From positions 1-35,116 of the forward strand of contig DASUVX010000023.1 of the NCBI GenBank assembly GCA_036378735.1: a stretch of 35,116 nucleotides of DNA, in the 5' to 3' direction. Under the pieces are notes generated by a model, which was given only the letters and a program-made list of their open reading frames with translations, searched no databases and was not told the DNA's origin. A program made the translations under genes and the position numbers. The DNA is from GCA-003244245 sp036378735 (GTDB lineage Bacteria > Actinomycetota > Actinomycetes > Mycobacteriales > Pseudonocardiaceae). Of the stretch, positions 1 to 7,153 are shown in pieces; position 1 is the first letter of the stretch; each line of letters opens with the position of its first letter.

Positions 1-427
1 CGCTGCCGGTCGACCGGGTGGCCGGCGGCCAGCAGCCGGTCACCGCACGACGGGCCGCTGGTGCAGGCCTCGCGCTGGGGGCTGTGATGCTGGCCGTCTC
101 GCACCGGCTCGGCGCACCGTTGGCCGTCTGGTTTGCCCTGCTGCCGGTACTGGCAGGGGCGGGTATTGCCTGGCAGCAGGCGGTGAACGGGCTGGTCGCG
201 GCAACCGCACGGGCGGGGTGCTGGCCGTGGGCGCCGCGGCGGCGATCGTCCCGGTAACCGGTGTGCTTTTGCTGGGGCTCGCGGCGGTGGCCGGGCAACT
301 CGTCGGGGCGTTGCTGCTCGATGTGTTCCTGCCGGCCGGACCAAGTCAGGTCACCATCACCTCATCGGCACCGCGCTGACCCCGGGTGTCGGTCACGGTG
401 GTCGTGCTGCCCGGTCGTCGGCCGTGA
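1..427 (+). pseudogene. Decayed YdcZ-family (DUF606/DMT) membrane transporter, 5' end outside window
   Basis: Fragments of a YdcZ-type small-molecule transporter lie in three reading frames. Bases 3-215 encode the domain junction and start of the second repeat, with transmembrane-like stretches and the family-like motif WQQAVNG. From about 205 another frame gives GGVLAVGAAAAIVPVTG and then GQLVGALLLDVFLPAG, the usual C-terminal helix. A further shift near 350-390 gives LIGTALT, and another is needed to reach VSVTVVVLPGRRP and the stop at 425-427. The segment expected between NGLVAATA and GGVLAVG (roughly 30-40 residues) is missing. An internal deletion plus several shifts make a functional product unlikely. 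The relic ends a few bases before folD. Family assignment is from recalled sequence patterns. Confidence 0.72.
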
Positions 428-450
428 GCCCGGGTGCAAAGATGCGTGTC

Positions 451-1299
451 GTGAACGCCATCGTGCTGGACGGCAAAGCGACCAGGGAACAGATCTTCGC
501 TGATCTCAAGGCTCGGGTGGCAGCACTACGCAGCGCTGGAGTGACTCCCGGGCTGGGCACCGTCATCGTCGGCGACGATCCCGGCTCGCACGCCTACGTG
601 CGCGGCAAGCACCGCGACTGCGCCGCCGTCGGCATCGCATCGATTCGCCGCGACCTGCCCGCGACGACCAGTCAAACCGAGCTGTTCGCGGTGATCGACG
701 AACTGAACGCCGACCCGGCCTGCACCGGTTACATCGTGCAACTGCCGCTGCCCAAAGGGCTCGACACCGGCGCGGCACTGGAACGGATGGATCCGGCCAA
801 GGACGCTGATGGGCTGCACCCGGTGAACCTGGGCCGGCTGGTGCTCGGCGAGCCGGGCCCGCTGCCCTGCACCCCACGCGGCATCGTGGAGCTGCTGCGC
901 CACTTCGACGTGCCGATCGCCGGCGCCGGCGTGACCATCGTGGGCCGCGGTATCACGGTCGGCCGTGCGCTGGGACTGCTGCTCACCCGGCGCAGCGAAA
1001 ACGCCACGGTCACCCAGTGCCACACCGCGACCCGCGATCTGGCAGCCGAGGTGTCCCGCGCCGACATCGTGGTCGCCGCGGCCGGGCGACCAGGGCTGAT
1101 CACCGCCGACATGGTGAAACCGGGTGCTGCGGTCGTCGACGTCGGGATCACCCGCACCGACGCTGGGCTCACCGGCGACGTCGACCCGGCGGTGGCCAAA
1201 GTCGCCGGGTACCTGGCGCCGGTTCCCGGTGGCGTCGGTCCGATGACCAGAGCGATGTTGCTGGCCAACGTCGTCGAGGCCGCCGAGCGGGCCGGGTAA
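451..1299 (+). CDS. folD: Bifunctional methylenetetrahydrofolate dehydrogenase / methenyltetrahydrofolate cyclohydrolase
   Basis: FolD interconverts 5,10-methylene-, 5,10-methenyl- and 10-formyl-tetrahydrofolate with NADP in the cytosol, supplying one-carbon units for purines, formyl-Met and methionine. The 282-aa product is full length and very like mycobacterial FolD. Visible motifs are GLGTVIVGDDPGSHAYVRGK (catalytic Lys region), YIVQLPLPKG, the DKDADG-like PAKDADGLHP, TPRGIVELL, the dinucleotide loop VGRGITVGRALG, and C-terminal PVPGGVGPMTRAML. The GTG at 451 is chosen because homologues begin with M-x-AI-x-LDGKAT; the frame is also open from GTG 424 and ATG 442, so the start is uncertain by nine codons. 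The DUF3017 gene follows after 3 bases and is probably cotranscribed. Confidence 0.96.
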   Translation: MNAIVLDGKATREQIFADLKARVAALRSAGVTPGLGTVIVGDDPGSHAYVRGKHRDCAAVGIASIRRDLPATTSQTELFAVIDELNADPACTGYIVQLPLPKGLDTGAALERMDPAKDADGLHPVNLGRLVLGEPGPLPCTPRGIVELLRHFDVPIAGAGVTIVGRGITVGRALGLLLTRRSENATVTQCHTATRDLAAEVSRADIVVAAAGRPGLITADMVKPGAAVVDVGITRTDAGLTGDVDPAVAKVAGYLAPVPGGVGPMTRAMLLANVVEAAERAG

Positions 1300-1302
1300 A
1301 CC

Positions 1303-1590
1303 GTGACCCAGCGGACGAGCCTGCGACCCCAGCTGACCTTCGGTCTGATTCTGGCCGTGGTGGCGGTGGGCATGGTGCGTATCGCCCAGTACCACTGGCG
1401 GGAGGGCACCGTGATCATCGGCGGTGCGCTGCTGCTGGCCGCCGGGTTGCGAGCCATCCTGCCGCCTGAGCGGACCGGGTTGCTCGGCATCCGTCGCCGG
1501 ACCTTCGACGTGTTCACCTACGCCGGCTTCGGGCTGCTGATGTTGGCCGTGGCGCTGACCATCACCGGCGGGCCGCTAGCTGCCAGCTAA
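1303..1590 (+). CDS. DUF3017 small integral membrane protein
   Basis: A 95-aa protein of the actinobacterial DUF3017 family, typically encoded directly after folD. It starts at GTG 1303, three bases after the folD stop, so translation is probably coupled. Hydrophobic segments lie at about residues 12-27 (LTFGLILAVVAVGMVRIA), 35-50 (TVIIGGALLLAAGLRAI) and 72-90 (AGFGLLMLAVALTITGG), suggesting three membrane spans with a basic loop (GIRRRTFDVF) between spans two and three. No catalytic residues are recognisable, and I know of no established function for the family. The conserved adjacency to folD is the only clue to its role. Confidence 0.88.
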   Translation: MTQRTSLRPQLTFGLILAVVAVGMVRIAQYHWREGTVIIGGALLLAAGLRAILPPERTGLLGIRRRTFDVFTYAGFGLLMLAVALTITGGPLAAS

Positions 1591-1599
1591 CCCCGGCGA

Positions 1600-1605
1600 T
1601 AGCCT
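1600..1605 (+). promoter_or_regulatory. -10 hexamer TAGCCT for leaderless mdh
   Basis: TAGCCT ends 6 nt before the mdh ATG and no Shine-Dalgarno lies between, so a leaderless transcript is likely. I see no convincing -35. Confidence 0.45.
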
Positions 1606-1611
1606 CGCGCC

Positions 1612-2568
1612 ATGGCACGTTCCGGCAAGATCGCGGTCATCGGGGCCGGCTTCTACGGTTCCACCACCGCGCAGCGGCTGGCCGAGTACGACCTGTTCGA
1701 CACCGTCGTGCTCACCGACATCATCGAGGGCAGGCCGGAAGGCCTGGCGCTGGACCTCAACCAGTCCCGGTCGGTGGAGGGCTTCGAGACCAGGGTCGTC
1801 GGGGTGACCACCGGCCGCGACGGTGCCGGATACGAGGCGATTGCCGGTAGCGACATCGTGGTGATCACCGCGGGGTTGCCCCGGAAACTGGGCATGAGCC
1901 GGATGGACCTGATCGAGGTCAACGCCCGCATTGTCCGCCAGGTCGCAGAGAATGTCGCCCGGCACGCCCCGGACGCGGTGGTCATCGTGGTGTCCAACCC
2001 GCTGGACGAGATGACCGCGCTAACCCAGCTGGCCACCGGATTTCCCCGGCACCGGGTGATGGGCCAAGCCGGAATGCTCGACACCGCGCGGTTCACTAAC
2101 TTCGTCGCCGAGGAACTGGCCGTCCCGGTGTCCTCGGTACGCACCCTGACGCTGGGTTCACACGGCGACACCATGGTTCCGGTGCCCAGCGCCTGCTCGG
2201 TGGACGGCAAGCCGCTGGTCGAGCTGCTGCCCGCCGGAAAGATCGACGAGCTGATCACCCGTACCCGAAACGGTGGTGCTGAGGTGGTCGCGCTACTCAA
2301 GACCGGCTCGGCGTACTACGCGCCGTCGGCCGCGGCGGCCCGGATGATGCGCGACGTGTACACCGACTCCGGTGCCGTACGGCCGGTGTGCGCCTGGGTG
2401 GACGGCGAGTACGGGATCTCCGGCGTGTACCTGGGCGTCACCGCCGAACTGGGCCGCGAAGGTGTGCGCCGGGTGGTGGAAACTCCGCTGACCGACACCG
2501 AACTCGCCGACCTCCACAAAGCCGCCGAAGCCGTCCGCGCCAAGCAAGCCGACATCCAGCACCTCTAA
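1612..2568 (+). CDS. mdh: Malate dehydrogenase, LDH-like (type 3) form
   Basis: NAD-dependent oxidation of malate to oxaloacetate in the TCA cycle; cytosolic. The 318-aa protein has the nucleotide loop GAGFYG (residues 11-16), Asp36 at the end of beta-2 as expected for NAD preference, and the substrate loop PRKLGMSRMDL with Arg91 and Arg97. It also has VSNPLD (128-132), GQAGMLDTARF with the Asp157/Arg160 pair, and GSHGDTMVP with catalytic His184. This is the lactate-dehydrogenase-like MDH found in Chloroflexi and some actinobacteria, not the GAAGQIGY type. The Arg in the mobile loop supports malate rather than lactate (inference). A -10 box sits 6 nt upstream, and a 29-bp-stem hairpin begins 13 bases after the stop. 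Confidence 0.95.
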   Translation: MARSGKIAVIGAGFYGSTTAQRLAEYDLFDTVVLTDIIEGRPEGLALDLNQSRSVEGFETRVVGVTTGRDGAGYEAIAGSDIVVITAGLPRKLGMSRMDLIEVNARIVRQVAENVARHAPDAVVIVVSNPLDEMTALTQLATGFPRHRVMGQAGMLDTARFTNFVAEELAVPVSSVRTLTLGSHGDTMVPVPSACSVDGKPLVELLPAGKIDELITRTRNGGAEVVALLKTGSAYYAPSAAAARMMRDVYTDSGAVRPVCAWVDGEYGISGVYLGVTAELGREGVRRVVETPLTDTELADLHKAAEAVRAKQADIQHL

Positions 2569-2581
2569 GCCTCCACCCCCC

Positions 2582-2649
2582 ACCCCGACATGGAGACGTA
2601 TCGGGGTCACAGACCCTGCGGTGACCCCGATATGTCTCCATGTCGGGGT
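2582..2649. repeat. Large nested hairpin, copy 1 of family A (29-bp stem)
   Basis: The left arm (2582-2610) and right arm (2621-2649) are complementary over 29 bp, with one G/T pairing, around a 10-base loop (2611-2620). Each arm is itself partly palindromic: ACCCCGA ... TCGGGGT flanks a 12-base interior, CATGGAGACGTA in the left arm. A nearly identical element is at 20858-20924. It lies 13 bases after the mdh stop and about 50 before the DUF2252 start. It may act as a terminator or as an mRNA-stabilising 3' hairpin, but there is no T tract. I do not recognise the family. Confidence 0.9.
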
Positions 2650-2697
2650 AGTGCGGCCAGGCGAGCGGACTGCGGAGCGGTCGAGGAAGATCGGGGT

Positions 2698-4059
2698 ATG
2701 GACTTCGACAAGGCGCTGGGCACCGGGGACGCCACCGCGCGGCGGCACCGGATCGTCGACACGCTGACCGGCGCCTTCGCGGAGCTGATGGCCGCCGATC
2801 CGGTCGCCTTCCGCACCAAGTTCCGCAAGATGGCCGCCGACCCGTTCGCTTTCTACCGCGGTAGCGCCTGCCTGTTCTACGCCGACGTCGCCGAACTGGA
2901 GGATCCCTGGGCTGACGAGCGGACTCGCCGGGTATGGATCCAAGGCGATCTGCACGCGGAGAACTTCGGCACCTACCTCAACGCCCAGGGTGTGCTGGTC
3001 TTCGACGTCAACGACTTCGATGAGGCCTATCTCGGTCACTTCACCTGGGATCTGCAGCGCTTCGCGGCCAGCATGGCGTTGCTCGGTTGGGGCAAGGCGC
3101 TGTCCGACGCCGACATCGACGGCCTGGTCGAGACCTACCTGCGGGCGTATCTGGACCAAGTGCGGCAGTTCCTCGACGTCAGCGACGCCAGGGACGACAG
3201 CGGCTTCTCACTGCGCCTGGGCACCACGCATGGTGCGGTCGAGCAGCTCTTGCAGGCCACCCGGCTGCGAACCCGCGTGGAGCTGCTCGACAAGATCACC
3301 GAAACCGAAGGCTACGACCGGATCTTCCGCAACGCTGCGGGGGTGCGCCGGCTCGATGACGAGGAACGTGCGCAGGTGGGCGCCGCCTTCGAGCGCTACC
3401 TGGAGACCATTCCCGGGAGCAAGAGGTTCCGGGGCATCGCCTACGAGGTCAAGGACGTTATCGGCCGCAGCGGTTTCGGCATCGGCAGCGCCGGGTTGCC
3501 CGCCTACTCGGTGCTCATCGAGGGGTACAACCAGGCGCTGGACAACGACATCGTGCTATCGATCAAACAGGGCAATGTCGCCGCGCCATCCCGGGTCGTC
3601 GCCGATCCGGCGCTGGCCGGCTATTTCCGCCACCACGGGCACCGCACCGCGATCTCCCAGCGGGCCCTGCAGGCGCACGCCGATCCGCTGCTGGGGTACA
3701 CGGAGCTGGCCGGCGTGGGCTACGTGGTCAGCGAGGTCTCCCCGTACGACGCCGACCTGGACTGGAGCAATCTCACCGAGCCTGCTGACATCGTCCCGGT
3801 CGTCGATCAGCTCGGCCGGGCCACCGCCAAAATACATTGCGTCTCCGATTCGGATTCCGACCACTCGCTCGTCCCCTTCCAGACCGAAGAGGCCGTCGCA
3901 GCGGTCATCGGAAACCGCGACGACGACTTCATCGCGTGGCTGACCGACTTCGCCCGCGACTACGCCGCCGTAGTACGCGACGACCACCGCCTTTTCGTCG
4001 AGGCATTCCGCAACGACGAGATCGTCGCTCACCGCAGTCTGGATGCAGACTGCGGTTAA
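2698..4059 (+). CDS. DUF2252 family protein (kinase-like fold)
   Basis: A 453-aa DUF2252 protein. The sequence RVWIQGDLHAENFG (about residues 81-94) followed by LVFDVNDFDEA resembles the HGDLHxxN catalytic loop and the metal-binding Asp of aminoglycoside-phosphotransferase/choline-kinase-like enzymes, and the family is usually considered to share that fold. The substrate is unknown. Other family features are FYRGSA near residue 55 and SVLIEGYNQALDNDIVLSIKQG in the second half. Start ATG 2698 is preceded by GAGGAAGA at slightly long spacing. The last codons (HRSLDADCG) are encoded by a palindromic repeat, and homologues appear to end shortly before it, so the C-terminus may have been extended by the repeat (inference). 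Confidence 0.87.
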   Translation: MDFDKALGTGDATARRHRIVDTLTGAFAELMAADPVAFRTKFRKMAADPFAFYRGSACLFYADVAELEDPWADERTRRVWIQGDLHAENFGTYLNAQGVLVFDVNDFDEAYLGHFTWDLQRFAASMALLGWGKALSDADIDGLVETYLRAYLDQVRQFLDVSDARDDSGFSLRLGTTHGAVEQLLQATRLRTRVELLDKITETEGYDRIFRNAAGVRRLDDEERAQVGAAFERYLETIPGSKRFRGIAYEVKDVIGRSGFGIGSAGLPAYSVLIEGYNQALDNDIVLSIKQGNVAAPSRVVADPALAGYFRHHGHRTAISQRALQAHADPLLGYTELAGVGYVVSEVSPYDADLDWSNLTEPADIVPVVDQLGRATAKIHCVSDSDSDHSLVPFQTEEAVAAVIGNRDDDFIAWLTDFARDYAAVVRDDHRLFVEAFRNDEIVAHRSLDADCG

Positions 4060-4097
4060 AACATGCCCGAAAACAGCAGTCTGCATCCAGACTGCGG
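4032..4097. repeat. Double palindrome (family C) at the DUF2252 3' end
   Basis: Two adjacent hairpins: 4032-4055 has a 10-bp stem CCGCAGTCTG/CAGACTGCGG with loop GATG, and 4076-4095 has an 8-bp stem GCAGTCTG/CAGACTGC with loop CATC. The two units are also inverted copies of each other over 22 bp (4032-4053 against 4076-4097). The structure can therefore fold as two small hairpins or one large one. The DUF2252 stop (4057-4059) lies in the 20-base spacer. The sequence differs from family A but the nested design is the same. Confidence 0.9.
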
Positions 4098-4100
4098 GAG

Positions 4101-4301
4101 TCAGGTGGTGGCGCAGCCCGACTGTGACGTCCAGCACGCCGGGCAGCCCGTCGAGTGCCGCGGCTGGTTGCTCCAGGTCGACCACCAACCGTCGATAAAG
4201 CCGAAGACCACCTTGGTCGCCAAGCCGGCGAGCACCGCCTGCCGGTAGGTCGCGTACCGCCGGGAGCCGGCGCGGACCAGCCGCAGGGAGCAGGTGAGCA
4301 C
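4101..4301 (-). pseudogene. Relic of an ABC-2 type transporter (permease N-terminus)
   Basis: Read on the minus strand, 4301 to about 4200 encodes SLRLVRAGSRRYATYRQAVLAGLATKVVFGFI. This matches the amphipathic start and first membrane helix of ABC-2 permeases, whose usual pattern is RxxFRRYxTYRxAxxAGxxTNxxFGF. The reading then departs from the family and soon stops, so no functional permease remains. In another minus frame, 4188-4120 encodes DLEQPAAALDGLPGVLDVTV, which resembles the extreme C-terminus of an ABC-2 ATPase subunit. If both readings are right, this is a deletion scar of a permease-first transporter operon. The permease fragment is moderately sure; the ATPase part is a guess. Confidence 0.55.
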
Positions 4302-4455
4302 GCGGGACTACCTTAGCCGGGCGGCGCCCTTGTCAAGCAGATTTGTTTACCGCGAGCAACACGGGAGTTGCTTCTGCGTGACCGTACGCCGCAGCGCCAG
4401 GCGCACAGCATAGGCTGGCATCTTCACGGCGTCAGTCGAGAGGAGCGCCCGACCG
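4302..4455 (+). promoter_or_regulatory. Probable icd upstream region
   Basis: The gap between the ABC relic and icd contains a small inverted repeat AGCAAC/GTTGCT around 4352-4370 and a -10-like TAGGCT at 4411-4416. The leader would be about 30 nt and include GAGAGGAG (from about 4438) before the GTG at 4456. I see no convincing -35, so the promoter assignment is tentative. Confidence 0.35.
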
Positions 4456-5676
4456 GTGGGCAAGATCAAGGTTGTGGGCACGGTGGTCGAGCTTGATGGC
4501 GACGAGATGACCCGAATCATCTGGCATTTCATCAAGGACAAGCTGATCCTGCCTTATCTCGACATCAACCTGGAATACTACGACCTCGCCATCAAGTGCC
4601 GTGACGACAGCGACGACCAGATCACTAATGATGCCGCACATGCGATCGTCCGGCACGGCGTGGGTGTTAAATGCGCCACCATCACACCCGACGAGGCGCG
4701 GGTCAAGGAGTTCGGCCTCAAGAAGATGTGGCGCTCACCCAATGGCACGATCCGCAACATTCTCGGTGGTGTGATTTTCCGCGAACCGATCGTCTGTTCC
4801 AACGTTCCCCGGATCGTGCCGCACTGGACTGAGCCGATCATCATCGGCCGGCACGCCTACGCCGACATCTACAAGGCCACCGACTTCGTCGTGCCCGGAC
4901 CGGGCACCGTGACGATCACGTACTTCCCGGACGACGGCGCCGAGCCGGTGGAGATGGAGGTGGCGCGCTTCGACGAGGGCGGCGGTGTCGCTCTCGGGAT
5001 GTACAACTACCGCCGGTCCATCGAGGATTTCGCCCGCGCATCGCTGCGCTACGGCTTGGCTCGTAAGTACCCGGTTTATCTGTCGACCAAGAATACAATC
5101 CTCAAAGCCTACGACGGGATGTTCAAGGACGTTTTTGCGGAAATCTATGAATCGGAATTCAAGGCCGACTTCGAAGCCAACGGGCTGACCTACGAGCACC
5201 GGTTGATCGACGACATGGTGGCTTCTGTGCTGAGGTGGTCGGGTGGCTATGTATGGGCGTGCAAGAACTACGACGGCGATGTGCAGTCCGACACCATCGC
5301 GCAGGGATTCGGCTCGCTGGGCTTGATGACCAGCGTGCTCATGACACCGGACGGCAAGATCCTCGAGGCGGAGGCCGCGCACGGCACCGTCACCCGGCAT
5401 TTCCGGCAGCACCAGCAGGGCAAACCCACCTCGACCAACCCGATCGCGTCGATCTTCGCCTGGACCGGAGGCCTGCGTCACCGCGGCATGCTGGACGCGA
5501 CCCCAGCGGTCACCCAGTTCGCGACCACCCTGGAACGGGTCTGCGTCGACACCGTCGAAAGCGGCAAGTTGACCAAAGATCTGGCGTTGCTGATCGGCCC
5601 GGACACCCCGTTCCTGACTACCGAGGAGTTCCTGGACGAGCTCGAGCAGGGCTTGCGGCAAGCCATCGCCCGGTGA
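4456..5676 (+). CDS. icd: NADP-dependent isocitrate dehydrogenase (homodimeric, Icd1 type)
   Basis: Oxidatively decarboxylates isocitrate to 2-oxoglutarate in the TCA cycle, producing NADPH. The 406-aa protein is full length and closely resembles mycobacterial Icd1 and eukaryotic NADP-IDH, not the E. coli type. Conserved blocks are VVELDGDEMTRIIW at the N-terminus, GVGVKCATITPDEARV, WRSPNGTIRNILGG (isocitrate-binding Ser/Asn), REPIVCSNVPRIVPHW and YLSTKNTILKAYDGMFKD. The metal-binding YEHRLIDDMVA, the nucleotide-site EAAHGTVTRH and PTSTNPIASIFAW follow. The start GTG 4456 has GAGAGGAG about 10 nt upstream and fits the homologous N-terminus. No gene overlaps it and the sequence shows no lesions. 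Confidence 0.97.
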   Translation: MGKIKVVGTVVELDGDEMTRIIWHFIKDKLILPYLDINLEYYDLAIKCRDDSDDQITNDAAHAIVRHGVGVKCATITPDEARVKEFGLKKMWRSPNGTIRNILGGVIFREPIVCSNVPRIVPHWTEPIIIGRHAYADIYKATDFVVPGPGTVTITYFPDDGAEPVEMEVARFDEGGGVALGMYNYRRSIEDFARASLRYGLARKYPVYLSTKNTILKAYDGMFKDVFAEIYESEFKADFEANGLTYEHRLIDDMVASVLRWSGGYVWACKNYDGDVQSDTIAQGFGSLGLMTSVLMTPDGKILEAEAAHGTVTRHFRQHQQGKPTSTNPIASIFAWTGGLRHRGMLDATPAVTQFATTLERVCVDTVESGKLTKDLALLIGPDTPFLTTEEFLDELEQGLRQAIAR

Positions 5677-5717
5677 CAATAAGATGATCACAGCCTAGAA
5701 GGGCGGGAAGTGATCAG

Positions 5718-6047
5718 GTGGCGTCGACAAGGCAGCGTTGGGTCATCGGCGGAGTCGCGGTGGTGGTCATCCTCTTGCTGATCTCCGAACACGAGAGTCG
5801 CAGCACCAGCGGGGGCACTAGCACCAGTACCACCAGCGGTGCCCGACCCTGCACGGTGATGGTCACCGCGGACGTCCTCAACGCGCGGTCCAGCCCCGAC
5901 GGTAACGCCCCCGTAGTGGACACCTACCACAAGGGAGAAGTCGTCTCGGCGGACCGGACGACGCGCAACGGCTTCCGGCAGCTCGCGCCGGACCGCTGGG
6001 TGGCGGCGGATTACGTCGACCCCACGCCGGATAGCGACTGCGATTGA
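5718..6047 (+). CDS. Membrane-anchored SH3-domain (SH3b-like) protein
   Basis: A 109-aa protein with a short basic N-terminus, one membrane span at about residues 8-22 (WVIGGVAVVVILLLI), a Ser/Thr/Gly-rich linker (about 24-42) and a C-terminal bacterial SH3-like domain from about 45. The domain shows the typical VLNARSSPDGNAPVV and VVSADRTTRNGFRQL, then RWVAADYVDP. The domain would be extracytoplasmic; such domains often bind peptidoglycan, but no catalytic domain is attached. Two Cys residues (about 45 and near the end) could form a disulfide. GTG 5718 follows GGGAAGTGA at good spacing. It lies between icd and trpS on the same strand. The exact role is unknown. Confidence 0.8.
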   Translation: MASTRQRWVIGGVAVVVILLLISEHESRSTSGGTSTSTTSGARPCTVMVTADVLNARSSPDGNAPVVDTYHKGEVVSADRTTRNGFRQLAPDRWVAADYVDPTPDSDCD

Positions 6048-6085
6048 CATTTGGGCCGCGGGGCGTGGGGTGCAACAATCGCTCT

Positions 6086-7123
6086 ATGTCGCCCGATGTC
6101 ACTCTCCGCCGACAGGAACACCGCCCCCGGGTGCTGTCCGGCATCCAGCCCACCGCCGACTCCTACCACCTCGGCAACTATCTGGGTGCAATCCGGCAGT
6201 GGGTCGCGCTGCAAGACGATCATGAGGCGTTCTACTGCGTGGTCGACTTGCATGCGATCACCATCGAGCAGGATCCGGTGCAGCTGCGGCGGCGGACCCG
6301 GCTGGCGGCGGCCCAGATGCTCGCCCTGGGCGTCGACCCGGACCGGTCCACGGTGTTCGTGCAAAGCCATGTTCCTGAGCACACCCAGCTGTCGTGGGTG
6401 CTGGAATGCATGACCGGTTTCGGCGAGGCATCCCGGATGACCCAGTTCAAGGACAAGTCCGCCAAGCAGGGCGGTGACCGGGTGGGAGTCGGGCTGTTCA
6501 CCTACCCCATCCTGCAAGCCGCCGACATCCTGCTGTACCAGGCCGACCAGGTGCCGGTGGGCGAGGATCAGCGCCAGCACATCGAGCTCACCCGGGACCT
6601 CGCAATCAGGTTCAACACCCGCTTCGGCGCAACCTTCACGGTGCCCGCGGCGCATATCGTCAAGGGCGCCGAGAAGATCTACGACCTGGCCGAGCCGACG
6701 GCCAAGATGAGCAAGTCGGCCTCGTCGCCGGCCGGTGTGATCGACTTGCTGGAGGATCCCAAGGTGTCCGCCAAGAAGATCCGCTCGGCGGTCACGGACA
6801 CCGGACGGGAGATCTACTACGACCCGGCCGGGAAGCCGGGCGTGTCGAACCTGCTGGTGATCTACTCGGCGCTATCCGGGCGCAGCATTGACGACCTGGT
6901 CGCGGCGTATGCGGGCCAGGGATACGGCGCGCTGAAGTCCGACGTCGCGCAGGCGCTCGCCGAGTTCGTCACCCCGTTGCGCCAGGCGGTCGCCGCGTAC
7001 ACCGACGACCCGGCCGAACTGGACAAGCTGCTGGCCAGGGGCGCCGAGCGGGCCCGCGAAGTCGCTGCCGAGACGGTACGCACGGTGTACGACCGGGTGG
7101 GTTTCCTGCCGCCAACAGGCTGA
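6086..7123 (+). CDS. trpS: Tryptophan-tRNA ligase
   Basis: Class Ic aminoacyl-tRNA synthetase that charges tRNA-Trp, cytosolic and essential. The 345-aa protein carries the class I signature as PTADSYHLGNYLG (residues 22-34, HIGH-like HLGN) and KMSKS at 207-211. Further conserved elements are YCVVDLHAIT, PILQAADILLYQAD and PVGEDQRQHIELTRDLA. ATG 6086 is used because the remaining upstream frame (from 6044) is not conserved; the 5' context is CAATCGCTCT with no obvious Shine-Dalgarno. The yihY gene follows 30 bases downstream, the same order as Rv3336c-Rv3335c of M. tuberculosis. Confidence 0.97.
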   Translation: MSPDVTLRRQEHRPRVLSGIQPTADSYHLGNYLGAIRQWVALQDDHEAFYCVVDLHAITIEQDPVQLRRRTRLAAAQMLALGVDPDRSTVFVQSHVPEHTQLSWVLECMTGFGEASRMTQFKDKSAKQGGDRVGVGLFTYPILQAADILLYQADQVPVGEDQRQHIELTRDLAIRFNTRFGATFTVPAAHIVKGAEKIYDLAEPTAKMSKSASSPAGVIDLLEDPKVSAKKIRSAVTDTGREIYYDPAGKPGVSNLLVIYSALSGRSIDDLVAAYAGQGYGALKSDVAQALAEFVTPLRQAVAAYTDDPAELDKLLARGAERAREVAAETVRTVYDRVGFLPPTG

Positions 7124-7153
7124 ATCCGCGATCGCCCACTAGCCTGGGAGAGC

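Noticed and set aside
526..1517. Long minus-strand open frames opposite folD and DUF3017
   Set aside because: They are antisense shadows caused by high G+C; composition is Arg/Gly/His-rich and no family is recognisable, while the plus-strand genes are clear.
2582..2649. Insertion sequence or MITE with target-site duplication
   Set aside because: No flanking direct repeat of matching length is visible, and no transposase-type ends are recognisable; left as an unclassified palindromic repeat.
2590..2697. Start of the DUF2252 gene inside hairpin A (ATG 2590)
   Set aside because: The peptide would be translated from the palindrome; ATG 2698 has a Shine-Dalgarno and begins the conserved part.
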